Below are positions 1 to 12,513 of a DNA stretch of 64,000 nt, one piece after another (the stretch's first letter is position 1; every line of letters starts with the position of its first letter). The notes beneath the pieces are model-generated. The model saw only the letters and a list, made by a program, of their open reading frames with translations. It was not told the origin of the DNA and did not search any database. Origin of the DNA: Vanilla planifolia (taxonomy: Eukaryota > Streptophyta > Magnoliopsida > Asparagales > Orchidaceae). A program made the translations under genes and the position numbers. Where the stretch lies: contig CM043869.1 of NCBI GenBank assembly GCA_023846275.1, positions 39,396,737 to 39,460,736 of the forward strand, read 5' to 3'.

Positions 1-1873
1 AGGATCATGTTTATCTCCTATAAAGGTAGAGGCTCGATAGTTGATATGGGTAATTATAATTTTTTATGTTTCTTAAGTATTTTTGATCACTTACTTGATT
101 TATATAAATTGTAACCCTTTAAATATTTTTTAGAACATTGGCTATGGTCTTTGAATTTGATTCAAAGTGGATCTAGATAAAAGCTAATTAAGTTGTGTCA
201 TGCACCCATCTTAATAATGTAATTTATATTATGTAAATTTGTCCTAAAAGAAAACATTTTGTCTTGCAAAATTAGGACTAACATGGGTGGATGAATGATT
301 TATCCTTCAAATATAGTATAATAAGCAAAAAGCTTATAATAACATTATGTTATGAATTTGTCATTAAATGAGCCTATATTGACCAAATTATATATTGGTC
401 TAATTGTATAAAAACTCATGCAATCTAATTAGTACATCTCATGTATCTAATACTTACAAAAGAAAATTCGAGACATATAGTACCCTAATAAATAAACATA
501 AGCTCTACATTAAAAATTTTTCAAATATTTTATTAAAAAAATTAAAATTTCTATTAACTCAACTTAAAAATAAGAAAATTTTGATTAATAATGAAGCTAA
601 AATCAATGACGAAAAACTTTGTGAGAGCAACAAAATTCAACCAGCTCTTTTTTGTAACTTGATTGGTTCAGTTTTTGATAGACTAAATACAAAAGATTTA
701 AAATGTTTAAATTCATATAAAAAAATTATCAAATTTCTTTCTAATATAGAAATAATAATATAATGAATACAAAATAATATCTTGATTATTACACATAATA
801 ATATAACTTAATATAACATGTACTTACAAATCTTAATCATATAAATAAGAATAAAATTATGAAAACATTGATAGACAATAACATGCCAAATATTGTTTGA
901 AAAATTTTAATAATAGTTACAAACAAAACATGTTTATGTGGTAGTAATATTAATTAAATTATAAAAATTTGTAAAAATAAGGCTAAGATGTGCGAGATAC
1001 TTAATTTCTATAGAGAAAGCAAATCTGAATGAAAAAAATATATACTTGATTGATATAATGCAATCAAACGAGGACAATACATTCACATGATAATGTCATG
1101 TTAGACCTTATGATATTAAAGTAGTATTTCTAATAATATAATATTGTAGAGCTATAATACTCAAGACCAAATAAGGTAATGAATATCATTAAGAGATATC
1201 CTATTTTTAAGGATAAATCTCATTTTTATTAATATGAGATAATTAAAGAGGGATAATACATTAACATAATAATATTATGTCATGACACCCATGAGTTGCA
1301 CAAATCATAAATTTACTATACCATTTGGTTAACTCAACAGTTAAATACAAATTCAATCAATTATCCTACATGGTTGGCTAATCATTAAGTGTGCTTAGTT
1401 CTAACTACACAAGGTAATCAATTGACTAGCTAATGTGGTTGGTTGTATCCAATCACTTAAAAAGTATCGAGAAGGCCACTAAAATCTACTTTTTCACCAT
1501 TTGATCTCATGGTATGAAAGAATGATTATATGAAATGATCCATGTAAACCATATCTGATTAAGGCATTAAGTATGCATTACACATGTTAATATGTGTTAA
1601 AAACTCAAAATGTAGCAAAAATACACATGGTGAAATTAACAATATTGCTACTAGTAATATTATCATAATGAGGTGGTTTGGATACACACAAACTCCCCTT
1701 GATTACAAAATAACATGGCTTTAATAAGTGGCTAAAAAGCACATTATAAATGGAATATCTTAACTAACCCTTAAGGTGAGAACATAGTAGCATAGCTTGT
1801 CAAGAAGCACTATCATAAGTATCTGGCTTCCACTTTATCACTTTTAAAAAACTTTATCATATAACATGTCATG
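1..1873. other. AT-rich intergenic region, no gene seen
   Basis: Strongly AT-rich sequence up to the target-site duplication of the Ty3/gypsy insertion. The longest open frame (404-763, plus strand) opens with TTG rather than ATG, is Lys/Asn/Ile/Leu-rich and low in complexity, and matches no family I know. I do not call it a gene. No RNA gene or clear transposon was recognised. Confidence 0.6.
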
Positions 1874-1878
1874 GTTGA
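1874..1878. repeat. 5-bp target-site duplication (left copy)
   Basis: GTTGA lies immediately before the TG of the left LTR and recurs exactly after the CA of the right LTR. Five base pairs is the usual size for Ty3/gypsy integration, so this fixes both outer boundaries of the element. Confidence 0.9.
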
Positions 1879-2847
1879 TGTTACACCCCATTTTTCCTAG
1901 GCTGATTTTTGGCATACATTTTTTTTTTTTTTATATAGACAGCTCAGATCGTCCCATACCAACCTGAGTAGCCTACGAAAACATAGGATATAACACATCA
2001 TTACACACCTACTTTCCTTAACAATGTGGATCCCATCTCCCGGGTACACCGTCAAATCAGGTTCATGACTCCTGAATTAACAGATGGACTCGCGCAATGT
2101 TACTCCTACTAGACCCAATACTCCTAACCCATACCGGTAGGAGAACCGATCTAATAGAAGTCTGAACCCCCACGGTTAAGTTCCATAGTCATGTAATGAC
2201 CTCACCATCAAACAAAAAGATATATAACATCCACAATAAAATATGGCACTCCACACACCATACTCCAAGACAATAAAATAAAACAGTGAATGAAACTACA
2301 TCACAAGAATAAGATCCAAGTCCAACAAGTGTAATATTATCCAACCAGACATAAGTCAGAATTACCCTCACATATTACATGACATATGAGAGTAACAATC
2401 TCATTAAATACATCCAACAGCAACAATCATCTAACCAGAATATCTCAGACAATCACCAATCAGAAATCCTTCACAAGCCTGCTGACCACGATCCCACCTA
2501 ATCCGGTAGCGTCAAGTCTGCCGAGCCACTGAAAATATATAATACAGGAATGAGCTACGCCCAGTAGGAAAGTCAGCTAGTAAAACTCACATGCAAGAGA
2601 AGGATAATAGCAAAAATACAGGAATACAGCATAACAATGTACGGTGGATAGGCACTCTCAGTCCCAGACTCCGACCAACCACAGCCACCCCAGTCACACC
2701 AGAGTAGCTCTCCTCTGGGCTACCAGGCAACGTGCCAGTGGGAACGCCCATCTCGAAACACGCATGGCGCCTAAGCACCCGACACCGCAGTGTCTCTCGT
2801 CAATCAATCTCCTGGAGACTACAGACAGATCCAGTCACATAATCTCT

Positions 2848-2957
2848 AGCCAACGTGAGACACCCCTGCCACCCTAAGGCGCGCAGGCCTACACACTTGG
2901 CTAGCCACTGCGAGACACCCCTGCCACCCTCAGGCGCGCAGGCCTACACACATGGAC
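2848..2957. repeat. Two-unit 55-bp tandem repeat in the LTR
   Basis: Two adjacent units of about 55 bp (2848-2902 and 2903-2957) share the core GAGACACCCCTGCCACCCT followed by GGCGCGCAGGCCTACACAC. The same pair occurs at about 10431-10540 in the other LTR, so it predates this insertion. Confidence 0.85.
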
Positions 2958-4408
2958 CAGGAGAGATTGACTCAGCCACCGTCCCAAGGAGTCCTCTACC
3001 AACAACTTCCATAGAAGCTCACGCCCCTACAGTCATTGCCAATCTCTAACTCCAAGATTCGGCAACATGTGTCCAGGTACAACAAGGCGTATACCAGTCT
3101 ACATGTATACTGTGGAAGCTAAGTCCGAACCGCACAGTTACCTACCACAACTACCCTAAAACATCATATAGGGTCTATAGTAGTCCGATCCAATATGCCA
3201 ATCCATGAAATATGCCAATACTGAATAAACTGACTCAATCCATGCCGTTGCCATCAAAGCAACACAATTGTCAATTACTGACTGTTCTGGTAGCATCCGT
3301 GTACCATACCTTTGTCTGACTGTTTCCAGCTGTACTGTCATCAGTGATAACATTTTTCCCCACTTCAGGAAATTTGTTCTTTACCCACTGATCTCTAGAA
3401 TTTTCGAAATTTCTCATTTCCAAGTTTTCTGATTTTCCTTGAATTTCCTAAATGTAATTAATTCCTAAATCTCAATTATCGAGTTTTTCCTAAATTTGAA
3501 ATATCAAATTTTGCATTTTATCCATTTTTTTCCAAAATTCGGAATAATTCCCCGAATTTAAAATTTTGCTATTCACTATACCGCGCCGAATCCCCTGAAT
3601 CGCATCTTGCCACCGGTTCGGCTTTCATGCTGAACCAAATCCCGCCGGTCAGTTATTAATCCGAAATTCAGCCGACGCTTATATATAATATTAATGATTA
3701 ATATTATTATTATTCTCTTAATAATTCAACTAATCCCTAATTAATCCTTAATTCGTCTCCTTCCTTCGCCCGTCGTCCGCGAAACCCTAGCCGCCGCAAT
3801 AGCCGACCAATACGATCATTCCGTCGATTTCCGGCGACTGCGTACAAGGAGAACATGTTCGTACTATCCTAATGTTCCAATAATGTCGCTAATTTCCTAA
3901 GGTTTAAATCAAGTTTTCCGCCGAGCAGTTTCGTCTAATCCTCGTGTTGACAATTCACGAAATTATAGTTCTAGCATTATACAATCCTATTAACATGAAT
4001 AAAGTGGCATATTTAAATCCTCATGCTTGGTAATTTTCCAATTTCGGCGAAACAAATTAACGTCCCGAAAACCCTAACATGCAATTTTCGATAATTGTAC
4101 AATTAGCTTCAAAAATCACATTCGCATGCTTAGATAGAGATTTGCAAACTAATACATGCTTCAATTTGCTAATTATCTAATTTAAATATCTGAAATTCCT
4201 ACCTCGAAGACGCCGGCGACGGTGAAGCTCGTCCGCAGCTTGCCGCAGCTCCTCGCCGAACGAATTTGGTCTCAAACGACTCTCCTTGGTCTCGTGGATC
4301 TCCGGGCACAAAAAGCCCCTTGCCAGGCCGCCGGAATCACGCGCCGTACGCCGGGAATTTCCTCGCTGTCGCCGTCGAACGAAAACCCTATTCGCTGCTT
4401 CGCGAGGG

Positions 4409-4416
4409 TTTTTATA
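4409..4416 (-). promoter_or_regulatory. TATA box in the 3' LTR
   Basis: The minus strand reads GGGGTATAAAAACCC, a good plant TATA box in GC-rich surroundings about 510 nt from the element-sense start of the LTR. That would make U3 about 0.5 kb and R-U5 about 2.5 kb. No transcription start can be proved from sequence alone. Confidence 0.6.
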
Positions 4417-4440
4417 CCCCGGGCCGACACGGTGAACCCG

Positions 4441-4560
4441 TTACGCGTTCGACACGTTTTCGACACGTGAGCACCCGATACGCGCTGTCGACACTCTATC
4501 CACACGGTAAGCACACAATACGCGCTGTCGACACGCTATCGACACGGTAAACACCCGATC
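4441..4560. repeat. Three-unit 40-bp tandem repeat next to the LTR promoter (3' LTR)
   Basis: Three imperfect units of about 40 bp (4441, 4481, 4521) are built on CGCGCTGTCGACAC and CACGGTAAGCAC. A CACGTG G-box core lies at 4464-4469. In element sense the array lies just upstream of the TATA box at 4409-4416. This is the position where LTR elements often carry tandem enhancer repeats, and that role is an inference here. Confidence 0.85.
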
Positions 4561-4925
4561 AGCCGGTTCGATCTCACCCGCCGATCTCGACCGTCCGATC
4601 CGCTTATTAGAACGCACACGCAAACTCACCCGGCGAACCGCCTCCGCCTCCGCTGAACCGTTCCGGTCCGGTTTACGCGCGATAAAAAAAACGATTTCCG
4701 GTTTAATTTAATTAGATTTTCGAATTTCTAAAAATCTAATAAATCCAATTAAATAGGGAAAATTAATTAAAAATTCCTCGGTGCTCCGAAAAATTCCCAA
4801 AAGATTTCAGAATTTCCAATAGCCTACAATTGAGTTCCTGGCTCATCCTACTGTCGATTCGAAATCATCTTAGCCACAATTAATTTATTAAAGATCAAAT
4901 ACATAAAATTTTACCGGGTATAACA

Positions 4926-4938
4926 ATCTCCCCACCTT
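4926..4938 (-). other. Polypurine tract
   Basis: Directly inside the 3' LTR the minus strand reads AAGGTGGGGAGAT. A purine-rich run ending at the LTR boundary is the expected plus-strand primer for reverse transcription. Confidence 0.85.
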
Positions 4939-4939
4939 A

Positions 4940-7900
4940 TCAGGAATTTCGCCCTCGAAATTCAGCAAGAAGTTCCGGCCATTTTTCAGCAACATCCTGC
5001 TCTAGCTCCCAGGTTGCCTCTCTTTCGTCATGTCTATTCCACAGAACCTTGACCATAGGAAACGACCTGTTCCTCAGCTGTCTGCTGCTCTCCTCGAGGA
5101 TGCGAACTGGTAGTTCCACATAAGAAGAATCTGGTGCCACTTGTAAACCAGGAAGATCATCACTGATGCAATGAGAAGGATCTGGCACATATTTCTTGAG
5201 ATTCGAAACATGGAACACATTGTGAATCTCAGCCAGATGCTCAGGAAGTGCCAACCTGTAAGCCACTTCACCGATCCTCTCCAGAATAGGATAGGGTCCA
5301 ATGTAACGAGGTCGAAGCTTAGAAGGCTTTCCAAACCTGAATAGACCCCGCATAGGACTGACCTTCAGGAATACCCTATCTCCCACAGAAAACTCAACAG
5401 CCTTGTGCTTAGGATCATAATATTTCTTCTGGCGATCCTGCACAGTACGTAATCTGTCCTGCAATAACTTGACTTCCGCTGTGGTCTCCTCTACAATCTG
5501 GGGTCCCCACACTCTCCTGGAATCACCCTCCTCCCAACAAAGAGGAGATCTGCACCTACGCCCATACAACGCCTCGTAAGGTGCCATACCAATCGACGCC
5601 TGGAAGCTGTTATTGTACACAAACTCTACCAAGGGTAATCGTCTAGTCCAATCTGTTGAGTAAGTTTGTACGCTCAAGCGTAGCAAATCCTCCAAGGTCC
5701 GAATAGTCCGCTCAGACTGTCCATCCGTCTGAGGATGATAAGCAGTACTGAACCTTAACTGTGTACCCATGGCAGTGTGTAAGCTCTTCCAAAACTGTGA
5801 TGTGAATTTGGCGTCTCTGTCAGAAATAATAGAACGGGGAATCCAATGCAATCTGACAATCTGCTGAATATATATCTCTGCCAACTGTGCCGCTGAATCC
5901 GTCTTCTTAATGGATAAGAAATGGGCTGACTTGGTCAATCGATCTACGATGACCCAAATAGCATCAAAACCTTGTCTGGTACGAGGAAGACCAGTCACAA
6001 AGTCCATAGTGATGTCATCCCATTTCCACTCCGGAATCGGCAATCTCTGTAACAATCCTCCAGGTCTCTGGTGTTCGGCCTTAACTTGCTGACATGTAAG
6101 GCATTTCCTAACAAAGGCAGCAACATCTGTCTTCAAACCTCTCCACCAGAAAACACTCCTCAAATTCCTGTACATCTTGACTTCTCCAGGGTGCATAGCC
6201 AAGGTTCCATAGTGAGCCTCCCGAAGGATCCTCTCCCTGAACTCCTGATGTGATGGTACACACCAGCGACCCCTGAAGGTCAAAATGTCGTCTCTGAGAG
6301 CAAAGTCTCCTCCCAATCCCTGCGATGCCAACTCAATCTTCTCCTTCAGCTCTTCATCACAAAGCTGAAGGTCACGCATCTCAGATAACCAGTCAGCCCG
6401 AATAGTCAATGAGCTGAGTCTGTGAACCAGTCTCTGAATAGACAACTGTTCCTGACATCTTTCAACATTCCAATCCAAGTCTGGTATAGAGTCACAGACT
6501 AACATATTATGCACGACTGCGTGTCTGCTCAAGGCATCAGCCACTGGATTAGCCTTCCCCTCGCAGTAGTTTATTGTCAGCTCGTAATCCTTTATCAGTT
6601 CCAACCACCTCCTCTGCCTCAAGTTCAGTTCCTTCTGAGTGAACAGATACTTAAGACTCTTGTGGTCAGAGAAGCAATCTACAGGAACTCCGTACAAATA
6701 ATGTCTCCATATCTTCAAGGCAAAAATGACAACAACTAACTCCAAATCATGAGTGGGATAATTCTTCTCATGATCCTTCAGTTGCCTCGAAGCATATGCT
6801 ATAACTCTGTTATCCTGCATCAGTACGGCTCCCAAACCTATATGTGAAGCATCAGTGTACATCTGATACGACTTCTCCTGTGTGGGTAACATCAATACTG
6901 GAGCGGTGCTAAGCTTCTGCTTCAGCTCTAGGAAACTGTTCTCACAACTCTCTGTCCACTCAAAAGATTTTCCCTTCCGGGTCAACTGGGTTAGTGGAGC
7001 AGCCAGTCTAGAAAAGTGAGGAACAAATTTCCTATAGTATCCAGCCAAACCAAGGAAACTCCGGATCTCAGTGACAGAAGATGGCCGTTTCCAATCAATA
7101 ATAGCTCGTATCTTGTTAGGATCAACAGCCACGCCCTCCGCACTGACAATGTGTCCTAAGAATGCTACTGAGTCCAGCCAAAAAGAACACTTGGAGAATT
7201 TTGCATACAGCTCATTCTCCCGCAACATTGTAAGCACAGTCCTCAACTGATCTGCATGAGTATCCCTATCTCTGGAATAAATCAATATATCATCTATAAA
7301 GATGATCACAAACCGATCCAGAAAGGCATGAAAAACTCGATGCATCAGGTTCATAAATACTGCTGGAGCATTAGTCAATCCAAAAGGCAACACTGTGAAC
7401 TCGTAATGTCCGTATCTAGTACGGAATGCTGTCTTGGGTACATCAGAATCTCTAATCCGGATCTGGTGATAACCCGAGCGTAAGTCAATCTTGGAGAACA
7501 CAGTTGCTCCCTGAAGTTGATCCAGCAAATCATCGATGCGTGGTAAAGGGTATCGGTTACGAATAGTAACCTTATTCAATTCCCTATAATCTACACACAG
7601 CCTCATACTACCATCTTTCTTCTTGACAAATAAGACAGGGGCACCCCAAGGTGAACAACTGGGGCGTATGAGTCCCTTGTCTAATAAGTCCTGTAACTGA
7701 GTCTTCAACTCTGCTAGCTCGGCTGGAGCCATCCTGTAAGGAGCTCTAGCAATAGGAGCTACTCCTGCCTCCAAATCAATTGAAAACTCCACTTCCCTAG
7801 CTGGTGGAAATCCAGGCAACTCCTCTGGAAAAACCATAGGAAAGTCTCTCACCACTGGAATATCTGACATAGGGGTAGTGGTGGCTTGGCTATCGGTCAC

Positions 7901-9301
7901 ATATGCCAACCAACCAGTACAACCCTTACTTACTAACCTTCCAGCCTGAAGAACTGAGATCAGGGGAATCTGCCTGTTCAGACCAAAGTATATCACATCC
8001 CCCGAACCAGGCACTCTGATCCTGACCTTCTTCTCCCAACAATCCAGAACCACTGCATGGTGGCACAACCAATCCATCCCCAAAATGATGTCGAACTCTG
8101 CTAGTGGCACACATATCAACTCTGTCACGAATTCGTGTCCACTAATCAGAATAGATCCGTCAATCTTCTGAACAGTGGGAATCTCTTTCCCATCAGGAAG
8201 TCTAACCAGTAAGGGTTCCTTCAAGTAACCCTTGGATCCTGATATCTGATTCCAGATCCTCTCAGCAACAAAAGAATGAGATGCACCAGTATCAAACAAA
8301 GTCATGCACTGCACGTTGCCAAAATGAAGCATACCTGTGATCACTTCTGGTGACTCTGAAGCCTGCTGCCGAGTCAGTGCAAATACCCTGGGCTGTCCCC
8401 CAGATGAACCAACCGGTCCCGTGATCCTCTGTTTCTTCAACTCTGGGCAGTCGCACTTCTTGTGTCCGGGCTGTCGACAATGGTAGCAGATAATCCCCCC
8501 AGTCCGGGTACCTGTCTGCTGCACTGGTCTCTCAGAAATAGGTCGTGGCCGGACCACGACCTCCTGAGTACCACTGTGATCTCTGTGTCTCTTGCCCTTT
8601 TTGTTTTGTTGGATATTTCTGAATTCCTTCCTCTTGTTATGAGTCTCTCTCTGGGCCTCCATCCGGATATCAATAAGCTCAACGGATCTCGCAGCCTCCA
8701 CCAAGTCACGAACCCTGGCAAACCGACTCACAACTAGCTGGCGCTGCAGCATAGGACGAAGTCCCTCCAGGAACATCTCACATCTGCGTTCCTCAGAAGG
8801 CACCAGCTCTACGGCGTACCTCGCCAGATAAGTGAACCTCGATAAGTAATCGTTCACTGACATCTGGCCCTGCCTGAGGTGTATAAGTTCCCTCCTGAAC
8901 TGAGCCATGGCAGAGGCCGGAATGTAGCACTCCCTGAATGCCTCAACAAAGTCATCCCATGCTATCTCACTGTTCTGGGCCTCCCCAAACAAAGCGCGCC
9001 GCTGGCCTCTCCACCAGGTAGCAGCCTCTCCCTCCAACACTAGAGCAGCAAGCACTACCCTCATGCCGAATGGACATCCCAAGGCATCAAATAGCTCAAG
9101 CATATGAGCCATCCAGTCATCTGCCACCGCTGGGTCAGCCGACCCACTGAAGCTCCGCGGACGCAACCGCATGAAGGCATCGATCCAACGATCCACGGCT
9201 GGCTCAACTGGCAATGCTGGGATCGTCTCCGGGGTAGGAGTAGTAGATACCGGTCTGCCTCTAGCTGCTCCACGAGCGGAAAGTCTCCTGGTACCAGCCA
9301 T
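4940..9301 (-). CDS. Gag-Pol polyprotein of the Tekay-type Ty3/gypsy element
   Basis: A single frame of 1453 aa when started at the ATG at 9301 ([11 protein letters not shown]). The open frame extends 15 codons further upstream to a TTG, which a plant would not normally use. Domain order is: Gag capsid region, about 30-260; CCHC zinc knuckle [14 protein letters not shown], about 270-285; aspartic protease with DTGAS, about 335; reverse transcriptase with FIDDILIYS, about 665; RNase H beginning near TDAS; integrase with its HHCC finger about 1030-1070 and DDE catalytic residues near 1098, 1160 and 1195; and a C-terminal chromodomain-like segment around 1400-1450 ([16 protein letters not shown]). 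This order (integrase after RNase H, then a chromodomain) defines Ty3/gypsy chromoviruses, whose chromodomain directs integration into marked chromatin. The frame looks whole. The function is retrotransposition, not a host role. Confidence 0.95.
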   Translation of the reverse strand: MAGTRRLSARGAARGRPVSTTPTPETIPALPVEPAVDRWIDAFMRLRPRSFSGSADPAVADDWMAHMLELFDALGCPFGMRVVLAALVLEGEAATWWRGQRRALFGEAQNSEIAWDDFVEAFRECYIPASAMAQFRRELIHLRQGQMSVNDYLSRFTYLARYAVELVPSEERRCEMFLEGLRPMLQRQLVVSRFARVRDLVEAARSVELIDIRMEAQRETHNKRKEFRNIQQNKKGKRHRDHSGTQEVVVRPRPISERPVQQTGTRTGGIICYHCRQPGHKKCDCPELKKQRITGPVGSSGGQPRVFALTRQQASESPEVITGMLHFGNVQCMTLFDTGASHSFVAERIWNQISGSKGYLKEPLLVRLPDGKEIPTVQKIDGSILISGHEFVTELICVPLAEFDIILGMDWLCHHAVVLDCWEKKVRIRVPGSGDVIYFGLNRQIPLISVLQAGRLVSKGCTGWLAYVTDSQATTTPMSDIPVVRDFPMVFPEELPGFPPAREVEFSIDLEAGVAPIARAPYRMAPAELAELKTQLQDLLDKGLIRPSCSPWGAPVLFVKKKDGSMRLCVDYRELNKVTIRNRYPLPRIDDLLDQLQGATVFSKIDLRSGYHQIRIRDSDVPKTAFRTRYGHYEFTVLPFGLTNAPAVFMNLMHRVFHAFLDRFVIIFIDDILIYSRDRDTHADQLRTVLTMLRENELYAKFSKCSFWLDSVAFLGHIVSAEGVAVDPNKIRAIIDWKRPSSVTEIRSFLGLAGYYRKFVPHFSRLAAPLTQLTRKGKSFEWTESCENSFLELKQKLSTAPVLMLPTQEKSYQMYTDASHIGLGAVLMQDNRVIAYASRQLKDHEKNYPTHDLELVVVIFALKIWRHYLYGVPVDCFSDHKSLKYLFTQKELNLRQRRWLELIKDYELTINYCEGKANPVADALSRHAVVHNMLVCDSIPDLDWNVERCQEQLSIQRLVHRLSSLTIRADWLSEMRDLQLCDEELKEKIELASQGLGGDFALRDDILTFRGRWCVPSHQEFRERILREAHYGTLAMHPGEVKMYRNLRSVFWWRGLKTDVAAFVRKCLTCQQVKAEHQRPGGLLQRLPIPEWKWDDITMDFVTGLPRTRQGFDAIWVIVDRLTKSAHFLSIKKTDSAAQLAEIYIQQIVRLHWIPRSIISDRDAKFTSQFWKSLHTAMGTQLRFSTAYHPQTDGQSERTIRTLEDLLRLSVQTYSTDWTRRLPLVEFVYNNSFQASIGMAPYEALYGRRCRSPLCWEEGDSRRVWGPQIVEETTAEVKLLQDRLRTVQDRQKKYYDPKHKAVEFSVGDRVFLKVSPMRGLFRFGKPSKLRPRYIGPYPILERIGEVAYRLALPEHLAEIHNVFHVSNLKKYVPDPSHCISDDLPGLQVAPDSSYVELPVRILEESSRQLRNRSFPMVKVLWNRHDEREATWELEQDVAEKWPELLAEFRGRNS

Positions 9302-9444
9302 ACTGTCAAAAACAATTAATCTGGCATTAGAGTCGTCATTTGGCAATTGGCATATGGACTACTATAGTATACAAAAGAATCAACAGTTCTCCCCACCTTG
9401 GGTTGAACCCCTATACACGTCTAGCCCCGTTATCCTCACCTAGG

Positions 9445-9456
9445 GCTCTGATACCA
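9445..9456 (-). other. Primer-binding site, initiator Met-tRNA
   Basis: The minus strand reads TGGTATCAGAGC four bases inside the 5' LTR. This is the standard plant match to the 3' end of initiator methionine tRNA, the primer for minus-strand cDNA synthesis. The complementarity appears to continue a few bases further. Confidence 0.92.
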
Positions 9457-11991
9457 CTAGTGTTACACCCCATTTTTCCTAGGCTGATTTTTGGCATACA
9501 TTTTTTTTTTTTTTTATATAGACAGCTCAGATCGTCCCATACCAACCTGAGTAGCCTACGAAAACATAGGATATAACACATCATTACACACCTACTTTCC
9601 TTAACAATGTGGATCCCATCTCCCGGGTACACCGTCAAATCAGGTTCATGACTCCTGAATTAACAGATGGACTCGCGCAATGTTACTCCTACTAGACCCA
9701 ATACTCCTAACCCATACCGGTAGGAGAACCGATCTAATAGAAGTCTGAACCCCCACGGTTAAGTTCCATAGTCATGTAATGACCTCACCATCAAACAAAA
9801 AGATATATAACATCCACAATAAAATATGGCACTCCACACACCATACTCCAAGACAATAAAATAAAACAGTGAATGAAACTACATCACAAGAATAAGATCC
9901 AAGTCCAACAAGTGTAATATTATCCAACCAGACATAAGTCAGAATTACCCTCACATATTACATGACATATGAGAGTAACAATCTCATTAAATACATCCAA
10001 CAGCAACAATCATCTAACCAGAATATCTCAGACAATCACCAATCAGAAATCCTTCACAAGCCTGCTGACCACGATCCCACCTAATCCGGTAGCGTCAAGT
10101 CTGCCGAGCCACTGAAAATATATAATACAGGAATGAGCTACGCCCAGTAGGAAAGTCAGCTAGTAAAACTCACATGCAAGAGAAGGATAATAGCAAAAAT
10201 ACAGGAATACAGCATAACAATGTACGGTGGATAGGCACTCTCAGTCCCAGACTCCGACCAACCACAGCCACCCCAGTCACACCAGAGTAGCTCTCCTCTG
10301 GGCTACCAGGCAACGTGCCAGTGGGAACGCCCATCTCGAAACACGCATGGCGCCTAAGCACCCGACACCGCAGTGTCTCTCGTCAATCAATCTCCTGGAG
10401 ACTACAGACAGATCCAGTCACATAATCTCTAGCCAACGTGAGACACCCCTGCCACCCTAAGGCGCGCAGGCCTACACACTTGGCTAGCCACTGCGAGACA
10501 CCCCTGCCACCCTCAGGCGCGCAGGCCTACACACATGGACCAGGAGAGATTGACTCAGCCACCGTCCCAAGGAGTCCTCTACCAACAACTTCCATAGAAG
10601 CTCACGCCCCTACAGTCATTGCCAATCTCTAACTCCAAGATTCGGCAACATGTGTCCAGGTACAACAAGGCGTATACCAGTCTACATGTATACTGTGGAA
10701 GCTAAGTCCGAACCGCACAGTTACCTACCACAACTACCCTAAAACATCATATAGGGTCTATAGTAGTCCGATCCAATATGCCAATCCATGAAATATGCCA
10801 ATACTGAATAAACTGACTCAATCCATGCCGTTGCCATCAAAGCAACACAATTGTCAATTACTGACTGTTCTGGTAGCATCCGTGTACCATACCTTTGTCT
10901 GACTGTTTCCAGCTGTACTGTCATCAGTGATAACATTTTTCCCCACTTCAGGAAATTTGTTCTTTACCCACTGATCTCTAGAATTTTCGAAATTTCTCAT
11001 TTCCAAGTTTTCTGATTTTCCTTGAATTTCCTAAATGTAATTAATTCCTAAATCTCAATTATCGAGTTTTTCCTAAATTTGAAATATCAAATTTTGCATT
11101 TTATCCATTTTTTTCCAAAATTCGGAATAATTCCCCGAATTTAAAATTTTGCTATTCACTATACCGCGCCGAATCCCCTGAATCGCATCTTGCCACCGGT
11201 TCGGCTTTCATGCTGAACCAAATCCCGCCGGTCAGTTATTAATCCGAAATTCAGCCGACGCTTATATATAATATTAATGATTAATATTATTATTATTCTC
11301 TTAATAATTCAACTAATCCCTAATTAATCCTTAATTCGTCTCCTTCCTTCGCCCGTCGTCCGCGAAACCCTAGCCGCCGCAATAGCCGACCAATACGATC
11401 ATTCCGTCGATTTCCGGCGACTGCGTACAAGGAGAACATGTTCGTACTATCCTAATGTTCCAATAATGTCGCTAATTTCCTAAGGTTTAAATCAAGTTTT
11501 CCGCCGAGCAGTTTCGTCTAATCCTCGTGTTGACAATTCACGAAATTATAGTTCTAGCATTATACAATCCTATTAACATGAATAAAGTGGCATATTTAAA
11601 TCCTCATGCTTGGTAATTTTCCAATTTCGGCGAAACAAATTAACGTCCCGAAAACCCTAACATGCAATTTTCGATAATTGTACAATTAGCTTCAAAAATC
11701 ACATTCGCATGCTTAGATAGAGATTTGCAAACTAATACATGCTTCAATTTGCTAATTATCTAATTTAAATATCTGAAATTCCTACCTCGAAGACGCCGGC
11801 GACGGTGAAGCTCGTCCGCAGCTTGCCGCAGCTCCTCGCCGAACGAATTTGGTCTCAAACGACTCTCCTTGGTCTCGTGGATCTCCGGGCACAAAAAGCC
11901 CCTTGCCAGGCCGCCGGAATCACGCGCCGTACGCCGGGAATTTCCTCGCTGTCGCCGTCGAACGAAAACCCTATTCGCTGCTTCGCGAGGG

Positions 11992-11999
11992 TTTTTATA
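11992..11999 (-). promoter_or_regulatory. TATA box in the 5' LTR (active-position promoter)
   Basis: Same TATAAAAA as at 4409-4416, here in the upstream LTR of the minus-strand element, downstream of the 40-bp repeats. It is the most likely core promoter for the genomic RNA. A second TATATAAG-like string occurs further downstream on the minus strand near 11265 and is a weaker alternative. Confidence 0.6.
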
Positions 12000-12023
12000 C
12001 CCCGGGCCGACACGGTGAACCCG

Positions 12024-12143
12024 TTACGCGTTCGACACGTTTTCGACACGTGAGCACCCGATACGCGCTGTCGACACTCTATCCACACGGTAAGCACACA
12101 ATACGCGCTGTCGACACGCTATCGACACGGTAAACACCCGATC
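12024..12143. repeat. Three-unit 40-bp tandem repeat next to the LTR promoter (5' LTR)
   Basis: This is the counterpart of 4441-4560 in the LTR expected to initiate transcription. It has the same three units and lies just upstream, in element sense, of the TATA box at 11992-11999. Confidence 0.85.
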
Positions 12144-12508
12144 AGCCGGTTCGATCTCACCCGCCGATCTCGACCGTCCGATCCGCTTATTAGAACGCAC
12201 ACGCAAACTCACCCGGCGAACCGCCTCCGCCTCCGCTGAACCGTTCCGGTCCGGTTTACGCGCGATAAAAAAAACGATTTCCGGTTTAATTTAATTAGAT
12301 TTTCGAATTTCTAAAAATCTAATAAATCCAATTAAATAGGGAAAATTAATTAAAAATTCCTCGGTGCTCCGAAAAATTCCCAAAAGATTTCAGAATTTCC
12401 AATAGCCTACAATTGAGTTCCTGGCTCATCCTACTGTCGATTCGAAATCATCTTAGCCACAATTAATTTATTAAAGATCAAATACATAAAATTTTACCGG
12501 GTATAACA

Positions 12509-12513
12509 GTTGA
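12509..12513. repeat. 5-bp target-site duplication (right copy)
   Basis: GTTGA follows the terminal CA of the right LTR and is identical to 1874-1878. Removing 1879-12513 would restore the pre-insertion site. Confidence 0.9.

Larger units (their letters stand above)
1879..4925 (-). repeat. 3' LTR of the Tekay-type element
   Basis: A direct repeat of 3047 bp, matching the copy at 9461-12508. In element sense it is the downstream LTR. The element-sense promoter half is GC-rich (about 3590-4680) and the rest is AT-rich. It contains a TATA box, a three-unit 40-bp tandem repeat beside that box and a two-unit 55-bp tandem repeat. Several short open frames fall in it but they look incidental. Confidence 0.93.
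1879..12508 (-). mobile_element. Young, whole-looking Ty3/gypsy chromovirus (Tekay/Del type)
   Basis: A 10.63-kb LTR retrotransposon read on the minus strand. Its parts in element order are: 5' LTR (12508 to 9461), initiator-Met primer-binding site, one gag-protease-RT-RNaseH-integrase-chromodomain frame, polypurine tract, and 3' LTR (4925 to 1879). The LTRs start TGTTACACCCC and end GGGTATAACA. The only difference I noticed between the LTRs is one T in a homopolymer run near the start, and open frames called in both LTRs translate identically. With the intact-looking frame and the perfect GTTGA target duplication, this points to very recent insertion. I assign Tekay/Del from the roughly 3-kb LTRs, the single fused frame and the C-terminal chromodomain-like segment. 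A formal RT phylogeny would settle the lineage. Confidence 0.93.
9461..12508 (-). repeat. 5' LTR of the Tekay-type element
   Basis: A direct repeat of 3048 bp, the partner of 1879-4925, offset by 7582-7583 bp with a one-base difference in the T-run. In element sense this is the upstream LTR and would drive transcription towards 4940. The primer-binding site follows at 9456. Confidence 0.93.

Noticed and set aside
404-763. 119-codon plus-strand frame
   Set aside because: It opens with TTG, is AT-driven and low in complexity, and resembles no protein family.
4222-4629. Several overlapping short frames in the LTR (repeated at 11805-12212)
   Set aside because: They fall in the GC-rich LTR promoter half on both strands and are duplicated only because the LTR is duplicated. 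No protein features.
4940-9346. Extending the gag-pol start to 9346
   Set aside because: The codon at 9346 is TTG. The first ATG in frame is at 9301 and gives a normal Gag N-terminus.
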